Under the pieces are notes generated by a model. That model saw only the letters and a program-made list of their open reading frames with translations. It did no database searches and was not told the DNA's origin. This document shows positions 26,253 to 34,210 of a DNA stretch of 57,968 nt, in pieces. Every line of letters starts with the position of its first letter. The first letter of the stretch is position 1. The stretch is taken from the NCBI GenBank assembly GCA_903933805.1, contig CAIZLM010000004.1, positions 1 to 57,968 of the forward strand. The letters are read 5' to 3'. The translations under genes and the position numbers were made by a program. Origin of the DNA: an uncultured Bacteroidota bacterium (GTDB lineage Bacteria > Bacteroidota > Bacteroidia > Chitinophagales > Saprospiraceae).

Positions 26253-26505
26253 GCCGCGTACAGTTAATGGCCCATGAATTGGGGAGGCAAATTTTTCTTT
26301 CATCAAGGCGTGAGGAGGGCTAAATACGGGATATTGTAACCGACGAACAACGCAGCGGAAGGGGAAATGGGCATACTATATGGACATTTTTGTTTTGCCC
26401 AGCACTTAGCGTGTATTTCGCGCAGATTTTACACAGATTTGAAATTGTCCAGTAGTGTGGAAAATTGGACCGCCACATTCATGGGCCATTGACTGGACAC
26501 GGCAC
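26251..26505. mobile_element. 255-bp element with 29-bp inverted ends
   Basis: The left end 26251-26279 (GTGCCGCGTACAGTTAATGG, continuing CCCATGAAT) is the inverted complement of 26477-26505 with 26 of 29 matches. The unbroken core AATGGCCCATGAAT is 14 bp. The interior of about 197 bp has no coding frame with recognisable features. The ends differ from the GTAA-ended family, so this is a second, independent inverted-repeat element or a remnant of an insertion sequence. No clear target duplication was found. Confidence 0.65.
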
Positions 26506-26547
26506 TAGCTGGTCAAAATGGTTCAAAAGGCAGGTGCGTCTACAAAA

Positions 26548-26585
26548 AAACACCCCGTTTGGGATGACTGCCAAACGGGGTGTTT
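26548..26585. terminator. Bidirectional terminator, perfect 15-bp stem
   Basis: AAACACCCCGTTTGG (26548-26562) pairs perfectly with CCAAACGGGGTGTTT (26571-26585) across an 8-base loop. A-tracts lie on the left and TTT on the right. It lies downstream of the subtilase gene, whose stop is at 26639, with partial MITE copy I between them. Confidence 0.9.
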
Positions 26586-26590
26586 AGAAA

Positions 26591-26647
26591 GTAACTGGTG
26601 AGGTGGCACGCTGGTCTGGCCAAATGCGTCGTTTTGCCTTAGACGCG
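26591..26647 (+). repeat. Partial MITE-like copy I, overlapping the subtilase stop codon
   Basis: The left arm GTAACTGGTGAGGTGGCACG (continuing CTGGTCTGGCC) is followed after about 10 bases by a right-arm fragment TTTTGCCTTAGACGCG; centre and right terminal repeat are missing. The right-arm fragment overlaps 26639-26647, so the last two codons and the TAA of the subtilase gene are written in element sequence. Confidence 0.75.
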
Positions 26648-28348
26648 TGGTTCTTTTGCCAGGTTTTTGCTCAATTTACCGTTTCCGGCTTCACGCCAAA
26701 TGGCTTTTTTCGCTTTTTTTGCTTTTGCCGTCTTCTCAGCCATTTCAATGGCATTGGGCGCGCTGATGATACCACCACTGACGCACAGTTCGGTGAATTT
26801 CACTTTGTCAGTAGAGCCCGGCTTAGACACTTCGCCGTCTTGTTTGATGACCGATTTTTCCAAGATACTTTTCACCTGTACGGCAGAAAGTTCAGGATAG
26901 TAAGAGCGTAGGATTGCCGCAACACCTGCCGCTGCGGGGCAGGCCATGGAAGTGCCGCTTGCGTTGCCATATTTTCCATCGGGTACTGTAGAGTAGAGTG
27001 CTACACCAGGAGAGAAAAGGTCAACGTTTTTCTTGCCATAGTTGCTGAAACTTGCTATACGTTTTTCACCGGATCTCCAGTTTAAAGCGCCGATTTCCAA
27101 CCAGGAGGGCACCTGTTTTTCTTTTTTGAAAAGGCCTCTTTTGACTGCTTTTGCATAGCCGTCATTGGGGAAATTGGTTTCGGTGTCGTTGTTGGCGGCA
27201 CTGTTTCCAGCGGCATGCACCAATAGGACATCGTGTTCTGCTGCGTAGCGCATGGCTGCGTCCACATATTTTTTATCCGGGCTGTAAGCCTTTCCGAAAG
27301 ACATGTTGATGATGCTGGCGCCATTGTCCACAGCATAGTATATGGCATTGGCCACGTCTTTGTCGCGTTCATCGCCATCGGGGACACAGCGGACGGTCAT
27401 GATGCGTGCGTTGTCGGCGATACCGCGGATACCGACGTTGTTGTTGCGGTTGGCTGCGATGATTCCCGAAACGTGAGTTCCGTGGAAGGCGTCGGGGCCT
27501 TCGTAGTCGTTGCTGCCGTAGAATCGGTTGCTGAGGTCGTTTGGATCGTCGCCCACGATAACACGAGGGTTGTAGTTTGTATTTAGTTGGAAATCAAGCT
27601 GCGCGCTTACCTGTTCCGCCATTTGTTTTTTAGCATTGTCGAGGTCTGCGCGGGAGTTGATGCCTTGTGCCATCACCCTTTTCAGCATGTCTACTGCTGC
27701 GGTGAGTTCAGTATTGCCGGCGGTATTGATATTCTTGATATCATCGGGGGTGATATCTTTCTTGCCGAGGGATTTCTCCACGGTGGTGAAGGCATCTTCG
27801 ATGGGTTTGAGCTGTTTTGTGGCATCTACCATGCCTTGCTCTGCTTCAGCGCGGGCTTCTTCGAATGCTTCCTTGATTTTTTGGTAGTATTCGAATGTTT
27901 TTTTGTCGTCGCCGTGCAGCATTTTGGCATCGGTTCCAGCGAAGCGTTTGCTCAGGCGCACGTACTCACGGGTGAGTTCCAACGTTTCGTGGTCAACACT
28001 TTTGCCGTCTTTGCCGCCGAGAAAGTTCCAGCCGTGGATATCATCCACGTAGCCGTTGTTGTCGTCGTCTTTGTTGTTGCCAGGAATTTCGTTGGGGTTG
28101 GTCCAGATGACATCCTGAAGGTCTTCATGGTCAATTTCTACGCCTGAATCGAGCACGGCGACAATCACAGTTTGTCCTTTTTTGCCTTTTTCTTTCAGGC
28201 GTCTGAGGGCTTCGTCTCCCCCTGTGCCGTTTATATTGTCTTTGCTGGGTTCGAGGTTAAACCAGCTATCAGGCGCTTTGCTTTGGGCGGATACAGTTAA
28301 AACAGGCAGACAAAGTGCTGCAATGGCAATTATTTTTTTAAAATACAT
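26639..28348 (-). CDS. S8 family subtilisin-like serine protease
   Basis: 569-aa exported protease starting at ATG 28348 (MYFKKIIAIAALCLPVLTVSAQ, a clear signal peptide); an 18-codon upstream extension is rejected. The catalytic triad is Asp67 in VAVLDSGVEIDHEDL, His at about 289 in FHGTHVSGIIAANRNN and Ser at about 464 in NASGTSMACPAAAGVAAIL. Between Asp and His lies an insertion of about 190 residues, rich in Glu, Lys and Ala and probably helical. The segment after Asp (NKDDDNNGYVDDIHGWNF) has the Ca-binding look common in Bacteroidota subtilases. No C-terminal sorting domain was seen: the protein ends soon after the catalytic domain with KLSKNLAKEPRV, whose end comes from MITE copy I. Confidence 0.94.
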   Translation of the reverse strand: MYFKKIIAIAALCLPVLTVSAQSKAPDSWFNLEPSKDNINGTGGDEALRRLKEKGKKGQTVIVAVLDSGVEIDHEDLQDVIWTNPNEIPGNNKDDDNNGYVDDIHGWNFLGGKDGKSVDHETLELTREYVRLSKRFAGTDAKMLHGDDKKTFEYYQKIKEAFEEARAEAEQGMVDATKQLKPIEDAFTTVEKSLGKKDITPDDIKNINTAGNTELTAAVDMLKRVMAQGINSRADLDNAKKQMAEQVSAQLDFQLNTNYNPRVIVGDDPNDLSNRFYGSNDYEGPDAFHGTHVSGIIAANRNNNVGIRGIADNARIMTVRCVPDGDERDKDVANAIYYAVDNGASIINMSFGKAYSPDKKYVDAAMRYAAEHDVLLVHAAGNSAANNDTETNFPNDGYAKAVKRGLFKKEKQVPSWLEIGALNWRSGEKRIASFSNYGKKNVDLFSPGVALYSTVPDGKYGNASGTSMACPAAAGVAAILRSYYPELSAVQVKSILEKSVIKQDGEVSKPGSTDKVKFTELCVSGGIISAPNAIEMAEKTAKAKKAKKAIWREAGNGKLSKNLAKEPRV

Positions 28349-28425
28349 GGTTGATAAAAATTTGGTTAATACTGTAAAAAGCGTGTTTGGATTGCATGAC
28401 ATGTTCGTGAAATCGCTTTAAACGT

Positions 28426-28458
28426 CAAAACTACTGTTTTTCGTACCGATGCCTTCAA
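28426..28458 (-). promoter_or_regulatory. Candidate promoter of the subtilase gene
   Basis: On the minus strand TTG (28458-28456), a 22-base spacer and TAGTTTTG (28433-28426) match the Bacteroidota -33/-7 pattern. The predicted leader is about 70 bases before the ATG at 28348. Confidence 0.5.
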
Positions 28459-28547
28459 GAATAGACAAAAATACCTTCCATGGCTGTAATCGGCATTGTT
28501 TTGTTGCTGTTCGGCCTTGCTGGATTGTCAGAATGAGACATCAAGGG

Positions 28548-29345
28548 TTATTGTAAGTTGCTGACTGGTTGGCCTTCTGATTCAAAAAAATGCAGTGCCA
28601 CATCTTGTCCGTCAAAAACGGCGTAGGAGTTGTGCCACATCCAATCGCCTAGGTTGATGTATCTGCTGTGCCGATTTTTTAGTTGCCAATCTATGGGGAG
28701 ATGGCGGTGTCCGAAGACAAAGTAGTCTGGCGTAATGCCGAGGTCAATTTTCCGCTGACAATATTGGAGCAGCCATTCGTTCTGTTCCCCAAGCCAGTTT
28801 TTCTCTGCTGGTGGCGTAGCGGCACGACTTTGCTTGGAAAAGAAATTTGCGAGTGAGGTGCCGATATCCGGGTGCAGCCATTGGTACATCCATTGGCTGA
28901 AGGGGTGCGTGAATACTTTTTTCATTCTTTTATATCCCAAATCTCCCGGACCGAGTCCGTCACCATGGCCGATAAAAAAAGTTTTTCCCTGTATGGACAC
29001 TTGAATTGGCTGACGGTGTACGGGTATTCCAAATTCTTGTTCGAAATAGCCAAACATCCACAGATCATGGTTTCCGGTGAAGGCATGGATGGGTAAGCCT
29101 CCGTCGCGTAGTTCGGCCAATTTTCCCATGATGCGGCTTAGTCCTTTTGGAATGACCGTTTTGTATTCAAACCAAAACTCAAACAAATCACCCACCAGAT
29201 AGATGGCGTTGGCATCATCGGATACCATATCCAGCCATCGAACCAACTGTCGTTCCCGCGCGGCACTTGTCAGCCGTGCGTCAGCGCCCAGGTGAAAATC
29301 TGACGCGAAATAGGTCTTTCCAGAAATCTTGGAATCGGATGTCAT
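28548..29345 (-). CDS. lpxH: UDP-2,3-diacylglucosamine diphosphatase-like metallophosphoesterase
   Basis: 265-aa peripheral membrane enzyme expected to hydrolyse UDP-2,3-diacylglucosamine to lipid X in lipid A synthesis. The start at ATG 29345 (MTSDSKISGKTYFASDFHLG) is preferred, since the 41-codon upstream extension contains no family features. Metal-binding motifs are FASDFHLG (13-20), GDLFEFW (about 57), GNHD (about 97), GHGDGLGPGD (about 128) and FGHRH (about 215). This Bacteroidota branch of LpxH (also called LpxH2-like) is well known, but related phosphatases exist. It is divergent from hldD, another lipopolysaccharide gene, which supports the assignment. Confidence 0.85.
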   Translation of the reverse strand: MTSDSKISGKTYFASDFHLGADARLTSAARERQLVRWLDMVSDDANAIYLVGDLFEFWFEYKTVIPKGLSRIMGKLAELRDGGLPIHAFTGNHDLWMFGYFEQEFGIPVHRQPIQVSIQGKTFFIGHGDGLGPGDLGYKRMKKVFTHPFSQWMYQWLHPDIGTSLANFFSKQSRAATPPAEKNWLGEQNEWLLQYCQRKIDLGITPDYFVFGHRHLPIDWQLKNRHSRYINLGDWMWHNSYAVFDGQDVALHFFESEGQPVSNLQ

Positions 29346-29474
29346 ATCCGTGGTACTGAATGTTTTTTGCACGGTAAATTCTTCAAGTTTGTCATGACGA
29401 TCCCGCAAAGTTATGCGCCCAAACCCTACATTTGTCCCTATCCCTTTCCCAACCAGAAAATATAACACTACAAT

Positions 29475-30458
29475 ATGATTATTGTCACAGGAGCAGCAGG
29501 ATTCATTGGTTCATGTATGGTAAAGCGTCTCAACGACGCTGGTTATGCGGAGGTGCTTGCGGTGGATGATTTCAGCCGGCCCGACAAGCATAGAAACCTA
29601 GAAGGCAAACAACTTTGGGGTCGGGTAAACCGCCTCAATTTTGTGCGATGGCTGGAGCGCAACCACCACGAGGTAGATGCTGTCATACACCTCGGCGCAC
29701 GTACAGACACCACAGAGACCAATGTTGATGTGTTCAATGAATTGAATCTAGAATATTCCAAAGCGCTTTGGATGCTTTGTTCCGGTTTTCAAATTCCGTT
29801 TTTATATGCCAGCAGTGCAGCGACGTATGGGCTTGGCGCCTTGGGTTACGCTGATGAGCACGCGCTGATTCCTGATTTGAAACCCCTCAACCCATACGGC
29901 CAAAGCAAGCAAGATTTCGATGTTTGGTTGCTGGAAACGATCCGACACCAGCCGACCGCTTTCCAAAGTTGTTGGGCTGGTTTTAAGTTTTTCAATGTGT
30001 ACGGCCCCAATGAATACCACAAAGGTCGCATGGCTTCAGTCGTCCTGCATACGGCCAGAAAGATCAAAGCTACGGGTGGCATGCAGCTTTTTCGCTCGCA
30101 CCGCCCCGATTTCCAAGATGGTGCGCAAAGCCGTGATTTCATTTACGTGAAAGATGTGGTCGATGTATTGCTCTATTTTTTGGAAAATAAGCCGCCCAAC
30201 GGCATTTATAACCTCGGTACAGGTAAAGCCCGCACCTTCCTAGATTTGGCCACCAGTACCTTTAATGCCCTCGGCACAGAACCCGATATTTCATTTATTG
30301 ACACACCCGCAGATATCCGCGACACCTACCAATATTTTACCCAAGCCGATATGCGTAAACTCCGTGCTGCGGGCTACCACCAACCTTTTTGCGAATTGGA
30401 AGTAGGTATTGAAGATTATGTTGGGCGTTATCTGTCGAAAGATGAGTTGATCTGGTGA
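29475..30458 (+). CDS. hldD: ADP-L-glycero-D-manno-heptose 6-epimerase
   Basis: Short-chain dehydrogenase/reductase-fold enzyme making ADP-L-glycero-D-manno-heptose for the lipopolysaccharide inner core (also called rfaD). The 327-aa protein has the NADP-binding motif VTGAAGFIGSCMV, HLGARTDTTETN (about 74), ASSAATYGLG (about 112, Ser) and the catalytic pair Y-x3-K in NPYGQSKQDFDVWL (about 139). It also has FKFFNVYGPNEYHKGRMASV (about 171), all diagnostic of HldD. A -7-type box TACATTTG (29427-29434) lies 41 bases before the ATG, without a good TTG partner. Confidence 0.94.
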   Translation: MIIVTGAAGFIGSCMVKRLNDAGYAEVLAVDDFSRPDKHRNLEGKQLWGRVNRLNFVRWLERNHHEVDAVIHLGARTDTTETNVDVFNELNLEYSKALWMLCSGFQIPFLYASSAATYGLGALGYADEHALIPDLKPLNPYGQSKQDFDVWLLETIRHQPTAFQSCWAGFKFFNVYGPNEYHKGRMASVVLHTARKIKATGGMQLFRSHRPDFQDGAQSRDFIYVKDVVDVLLYFLENKPPNGIYNLGTGKARTFLDLATSTFNALGTEPDISFIDTPADIRDTYQYFTQADMRKLRAAGYHQPFCELEVGIEDYVGRYLSKDELIW

Positions 30459-30471
30459 CGCGCAACGTCAC
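30455..30471. other. Small hairpin spanning both stop codons of hldD and the DUF5916 gene
   Basis: GTGACG-CGCAA-CGTCAC is a 6-bp perfect stem containing the stop codons of the two convergent genes, which lie only 9 bp apart. There is no T tract. It could be a weak two-way terminator or chance. Confidence 0.4.
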
Positions 30472-32750
30472 AAATTTAACCAGTAAACCACCTTCAGAAC
30501 AATAGCCTTGTTCTTGGGTGCGTGGAACTTGACGGGAGTATTGTCAATAGGGGCCGCATAAGAATTGTCGGTGTACACCAAAAACATATCAGATGCCGGC
30601 GCAAAACGCCATTGGAGGCGGGCATTGATGTTAAAATTGTTGGCTTGTGTGTTGTACTGGACGAATGCGCTGCAGAACAAATCACGGCGAAACGACAACT
30701 CGGCCCTGGGGCCGATAAGCCATAGGTTGGCGGAAGGGTAGGGCTCCGGCTGTCGAATTCTGTTGTAACTGAACAGCAGGGAGAATAATCCGATGGGTTG
30801 CATTCTGTAGGCAACGCGCCCCTGTACCCGCACAATGTCTCCTTTGTAAAAACTCCCGGCATTTACCTGGACTTCCCCTTGCCAATCGTCGGATGTTCCG
30901 CTCGCAAATTCGGTGCTCATACCCCAATTGTTGTAGCCGCCCACCGGGAGTGGCTGCGTGTCCTCTTCGTAAAGGTTCGTTGGATCAAAAGGTTCAAAAA
31001 GATACACGTACTCATTTCCCCAAGATATGTTGATAAAAGTCTGGTCCTTGAATCCTGCTCCTGCATACATCGATATGTTTCGATCGGTTTCCTGGCCATT
31101 CAGTCCGAAGGTAAGATCTCCCTCAACACCTGTATTGTATTGTGTGATGTGCTTGGCTGCCCAGCCGTTTTTGGGGTAGAAACTATAGCCAATACCGGGG
31201 AATAAACTTTGTACTCCCGGTCGGGGCACAAAGCCCGCATCGGCGGTGTACGTCGAATCAATGCGATTATACCCCATCCGCGCATTGAAATTGCGGTCTT
31301 GGTAGCCCAAAAAACCAGCCATGGTGGCGCCCTGTTGTTTCGGATCGGGTGATAAAGAACGGTGGTAATACCATTCCCCTTCCCATCGGTTGTCTTTGGA
31401 ATAGAGGTTGTACTCTAAGCCTGCCACGCGATTCCACGGCTGCCAATCCTTTCGTTGTTGTGTTGTTAGCGCTTCCAAAGATTGCTGTTTATTGACAAAT
31501 ACAGCGCTGATGGTACTGCGGTTGAATATTTTTTGCTGTACAGTTGCCACGGTAAAGTTTGAGGAGGGCAGCACGGAAGTGGAATCCCAGTCCCGCCGGC
31601 CAGTTTGCATGCTCAGCAGACCTACTCGCAGGTTGTCTGTTATTTTTCCACTCAGCCTTGCACCGGCCAGGATGGGTACTTTTTCGTTTTGCTCTTTTAC
31701 GGGATTATAGGCAAGGCCTATTCTTCGAGAGAAAAAAGGTCGTGTACTGGGGAATCCGAACATAGCGAACAAATCCCTGTTTTCGAGAAAAAACTGCCTT
31801 GTTTCGGGAAAAAACAACTCAAATCTGCTCAGGTTGGCCACCTGACGGTCCACTTCTACCTGACTGAAGTCGGGGTTGAGGGTCAGGTCGAGGTTGAGCC
31901 CCGATGTGATGGCAATCTTTGCATCGCCACCGATATTGCCTGTCCATGCGCGTTTTTTTTCAGTGACGGCCAGTGTTTTCTCGTCGCGCAAATAATCGAG
32001 TGTATGCCCACCAATGGTGTACGGGATGAGACTGACATTGACGCCGGGTTTGGGCGGAGGGGTGTCCCAAACAAGCCTGCCGGCAAAGGTGAGGTTGGTG
32101 GGTCGGTATTGAAAGGGCACCGGCGCCCATACCCCCGTTTCAAAATCTTTGAGTTTTGTTCGGATAAATTGTAACTCCCAAGTGTTTGCCACTTCCGAAA
32201 CGGTGTAGCGCAGGGTCTTGAAAGGAATGGCCATTTCTACAACCCATTGATCTGATTCAGATTTTACCGCGGAATACCATTTGTTGTCCCATTCCAGCGC
32301 CAAATTGTCTCCGTTTGCGATCAGTCCCTCCCGTTGGACATTGAAGGGGCTCACGCTAAAGATAAAGCCATTGAGGCCGTCTTTAGCAGGCCCGAGCATC
32401 ACATTGAGCACGTCGGTGGTTCCGCTGCCGAAGTCACGGCGAAGGCTTTGAACCGTGTAATCTGCACGGCGTTGGTGGCAGATCCCCCCAATATAGAGGT
32501 TATTCTCGTCAAACGTGACCCGTACTTCCGTAAGCCACTTACTTTCGGCGGTGTCATTTGGAAATACCAAGCGGAAGTTACTGGCTTTTTCATTGGTTTG
32601 CCAGGCGGATTCATCCAAGACACCGTCGAGTTTGATGGCCTGTGTGGCTTTTGAAATGTGCAGCGTGTATGCCTCAGCATTGTTGCCTTGTGCCATAGCG
32701 GACAGTGCGTTGATCCAGATAAAGACAAAAAGCACGTATTTGTTGATCAT
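30468..32750 (-). CDS. DUF5916 family protein with N-terminal CBM9-like domain
   Basis: 760-aa secreted protein with a signal peptide (MINKYVLFVFIWINALSAMAQ). Residues about 28-230 form a carbohydrate-binding-family-9-like domain (AIKLDGVLDESAWQ, RVTFDENNLYIGGIC, VEMAIPFKTLRY). The remainder alternates strands with many aromatic residues and ends in a hydrophobic-aromatic strand (KVVYWLNL), consistent with an outer-membrane beta barrel. It contains the family segment FFPETRQFFLENRDLFAMFG (about 310). Function is unknown; a role at the outer membrane with polysaccharide or peptidoglycan is only a guess. It is divergent from serC. Confidence 0.88.
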   Translation of the reverse strand: MINKYVLFVFIWINALSAMAQGNNAEAYTLHISKATQAIKLDGVLDESAWQTNEKASNFRLVFPNDTAESKWLTEVRVTFDENNLYIGGICHQRRADYTVQSLRRDFGSGTTDVLNVMLGPAKDGLNGFIFSVSPFNVQREGLIANGDNLALEWDNKWYSAVKSESDQWVVEMAIPFKTLRYTVSEVANTWELQFIRTKLKDFETGVWAPVPFQYRPTNLTFAGRLVWDTPPPKPGVNVSLIPYTIGGHTLDYLRDEKTLAVTEKKRAWTGNIGGDAKIAITSGLNLDLTLNPDFSQVEVDRQVANLSRFELFFPETRQFFLENRDLFAMFGFPSTRPFFSRRIGLAYNPVKEQNEKVPILAGARLSGKITDNLRVGLLSMQTGRRDWDSTSVLPSSNFTVATVQQKIFNRSTISAVFVNKQQSLEALTTQQRKDWQPWNRVAGLEYNLYSKDNRWEGEWYYHRSLSPDPKQQGATMAGFLGYQDRNFNARMGYNRIDSTYTADAGFVPRPGVQSLFPGIGYSFYPKNGWAAKHITQYNTGVEGDLTFGLNGQETDRNISMYAGAGFKDQTFINISWGNEYVYLFEPFDPTNLYEEDTQPLPVGGYNNWGMSTEFASGTSDDWQGEVQVNAGSFYKGDIVRVQGRVAYRMQPIGLFSLLFSYNRIRQPEPYPSANLWLIGPRAELSFRRDLFCSAFVQYNTQANNFNINARLQWRFAPASDMFLVYTDNSYAAPIDNTPVKFHAPKNKAIVLKVVYWLNL

Positions 32751-32782
32751 ATCAGCGATTTAGGAAGAGCATATATTTTTTG

Positions 32783-32790
32783 CAAATGTA
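32783..32790 (-). promoter_or_regulatory. Candidate -7 box of the DUF5916 gene
   Basis: The minus-strand sequence is TACATTTG, a consensus TAnnTTTG, 33 bases before the ATG at 32750. TTG triplets occur 12 and 17 bases further upstream, closer than the usual 19-22. Confidence 0.35.
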
Positions 32791-32932
32791 TGTATTCGTA
32801 CCAACTCAATGCTTGGGTGTTGGCGGGCTTGTTGGCCAGATTGGTCTGTTTTACCCATCCAACGGTGACAAGGGCTATAGGAAAGGCGCTATAAGTTGGT
32901 GAATGTCGTCCTACAATGTTGTCAATAACCCC

Positions 32933-32940
32933 TACTTTTG
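32933..32940 (+). promoter_or_regulatory. Candidate -7 box of serC
   Basis: TACTTTTG fits TAnnTTTG and lies 37 bases before the chosen serC ATG, so a normal short leader would result. The -33 element is not clear. Confidence 0.35.
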
Positions 32941-32977
32941 CACGTATAAATTTGACCGATTTTCCCGTTTTACAGTT

Positions 32978-34051
32978 ATGAAACAACACAATTTTTCCGC
33001 CGGACCTGCCATATTACCCGCTTCCGTATTGAAAGAAGCCTCCCGTGCCGTGGCCAACTATGAAGGCATGGGGCTTAGTTTGTTGGAACTTTCCCACCGT
33101 GGCCCTGAGTTTATGGCTATTTTGGAAGAGGCCAATGCGCTGATGAAAGAAATTATTGGACTTCCAGAGGGTTACCATGTACTTTGGCTGACAGGAGGGG
33201 CCAGTACGCAGTTTTATCAAGTGCCGTACAATCTTTTGAATGAAGGTGAAACAGCAGCCTATACCGATACCGGAGTTTGGGCAAACAAAGCGATAAAAGA
33301 AGCCAAAGCCTTTGGCAATATTGAGGTGGTTGCCTCCTCGAAGGAGGTGAATTACAGCCAAATCCCCAAAAAATACAAAATTCCAAAGAATGCCAAGTAC
33401 CTCCACGTTACGAGCAACAATACCATCTATGGAACGCAGTTGCATAAGTTTCCCCAATCTCCGGCGCCCATCGTCTGCGATATGTCGTCGGATTTCCTCA
33501 GTCGGCCTTTTGACCCAGGTCCATTTGGGTTGATATACGCCGGTGCACAAAAAAACCTTGGCCCCGCGGGCGTGACCGTTGTGATCGTGCGCGAAGACAT
33601 GCTGGGGACGGTGCAGCGACACCTGCCATCCATGCTGGATTATAGGGTCAGTATTCAGGAGGATTCCATGTACAATACGCCACCGGTATTTCCCATTTAT
33701 GTTTCCATGCTCACCTTGCGTTGGATCAAAAAAAGTGGTGGTCTGAAGGCCATGCAGCGCAAAGCGAGGTCAAAAGCAAGTCTGTTATACGATGAAATTG
33801 ATCGCAACCCGCTTTTCCGAGGAACAGTTGCAAAGGAAGACCGTTCCATGATGAACGCTTGCTTTGTGATGCAGGAGCAATATGCGCCCTTGGAAAAGGA
33901 GTTTTTGAAACTATGCGAGGGCAATGGGCTTGTCGGTCTCAAGGGCCACCGCTCTGTGGGAGGTTTCCGCGCCAGTCTTTACAATGCCATGCCAAAATCA
34001 AGTGTCGCTGTATTGGTGGATCTCATGCGTGATTTTGCAGCAAGTAAATAA
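32978..34051 (+). CDS. serC: Phosphoserine aminotransferase
   Basis: PLP enzyme converting 3-phosphohydroxypyruvate to phosphoserine in serine synthesis. It has 357 aa from ATG 32978 (MKQHNFSAGPAILPASVLKEA), the standard SerC start; the extension to 32903 is rejected. Signatures are NFSAGPAILP, LSHRGPEFMAI (about 43), WLTGGASTQFYQVPYNLL (about 77) and the PLP lysine in YAGAQKNLGPAGVTVVIVRED (about 189-209; Lys in AQKN). The C-terminal GLKGHRSVGGFRASLYNAMP completes the match. Length is typical. The gene is followed by half-element J. Confidence 0.97.
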   Translation: MKQHNFSAGPAILPASVLKEASRAVANYEGMGLSLLELSHRGPEFMAILEEANALMKEIIGLPEGYHVLWLTGGASTQFYQVPYNLLNEGETAAYTDTGVWANKAIKEAKAFGNIEVVASSKEVNYSQIPKKYKIPKNAKYLHVTSNNTIYGTQLHKFPQSPAPIVCDMSSDFLSRPFDPGPFGLIYAGAQKNLGPAGVTVVIVREDMLGTVQRHLPSMLDYRVSIQEDSMYNTPPVFPIYVSMLTLRWIKKSGGLKAMQRKARSKASLLYDEIDRNPLFRGTVAKEDRSMMNACFVMQEQYAPLEKEFLKLCEGNGLVGLKGHRSVGGFRASLYNAMPKSSVAVLVDLMRDFAASK

Positions 34052-34059
34052 CGCTTAAG

Positions 34060-34100
34060 GGGTCGCGTCTGAGCCAAAAAACCGGCCATTTTTTGCCAGA
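34060..34100 (-). repeat. Partial MITE-like copy J, right half only
   Basis: GGTCGCGTCTGAGCCAAAAA, followed by ACCGGCCATTTTTTGCCAGA, matches the right half of the element in reverse orientation. The terminal repeat on the serC side has decayed and everything from the central hairpin onward is missing. It begins 9 bp after the serC stop codon. Confidence 0.7.
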
Positions 34101-34144
34101 AATCGTGCGGCCTGCGCAGTTGCGAAAGTAATCCCAGACATGCT

Positions 34145-34195
34145 TTAGCAGGAAGTAATGCAGACCTATTATTTGGCTGAACTACTTCCTGCTAA
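34145..34195. terminator. Hairpin between convergent serC and the HtrA-like gene
   Basis: TTAGCAGGAAGTA (34145-34157) pairs perfectly with TACTTCCTGCTAA (34183-34195) across a 25-base loop. There is no T tract, but the position between two convergent stops suggests transcription end or mRNA 3'-end protection. Confidence 0.45.
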
Positions 34196-34210
34196 GGCCA
34201 ACAATGGATT

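Larger units (their letters stand above)
25977..26638. other. Intergenic region with repeat debris
   Basis: 662 bp between the rnr start and the subtilase stop. It contains partial MITE copy H (26184-26252), an unrelated 255-bp element with inverted ends (26251-26505), a perfect terminator (26548-26585) and partial MITE copy I from 26591. No coding frame with family features was seen. The first 200 bases must include the rnr promoter. Confidence 0.7.

Noticed and set aside
26184-26638. A complete insertion sequence in the repeat-rich gap
   Set aside because: The gap is only 660 bp and has no transposase-like frame.
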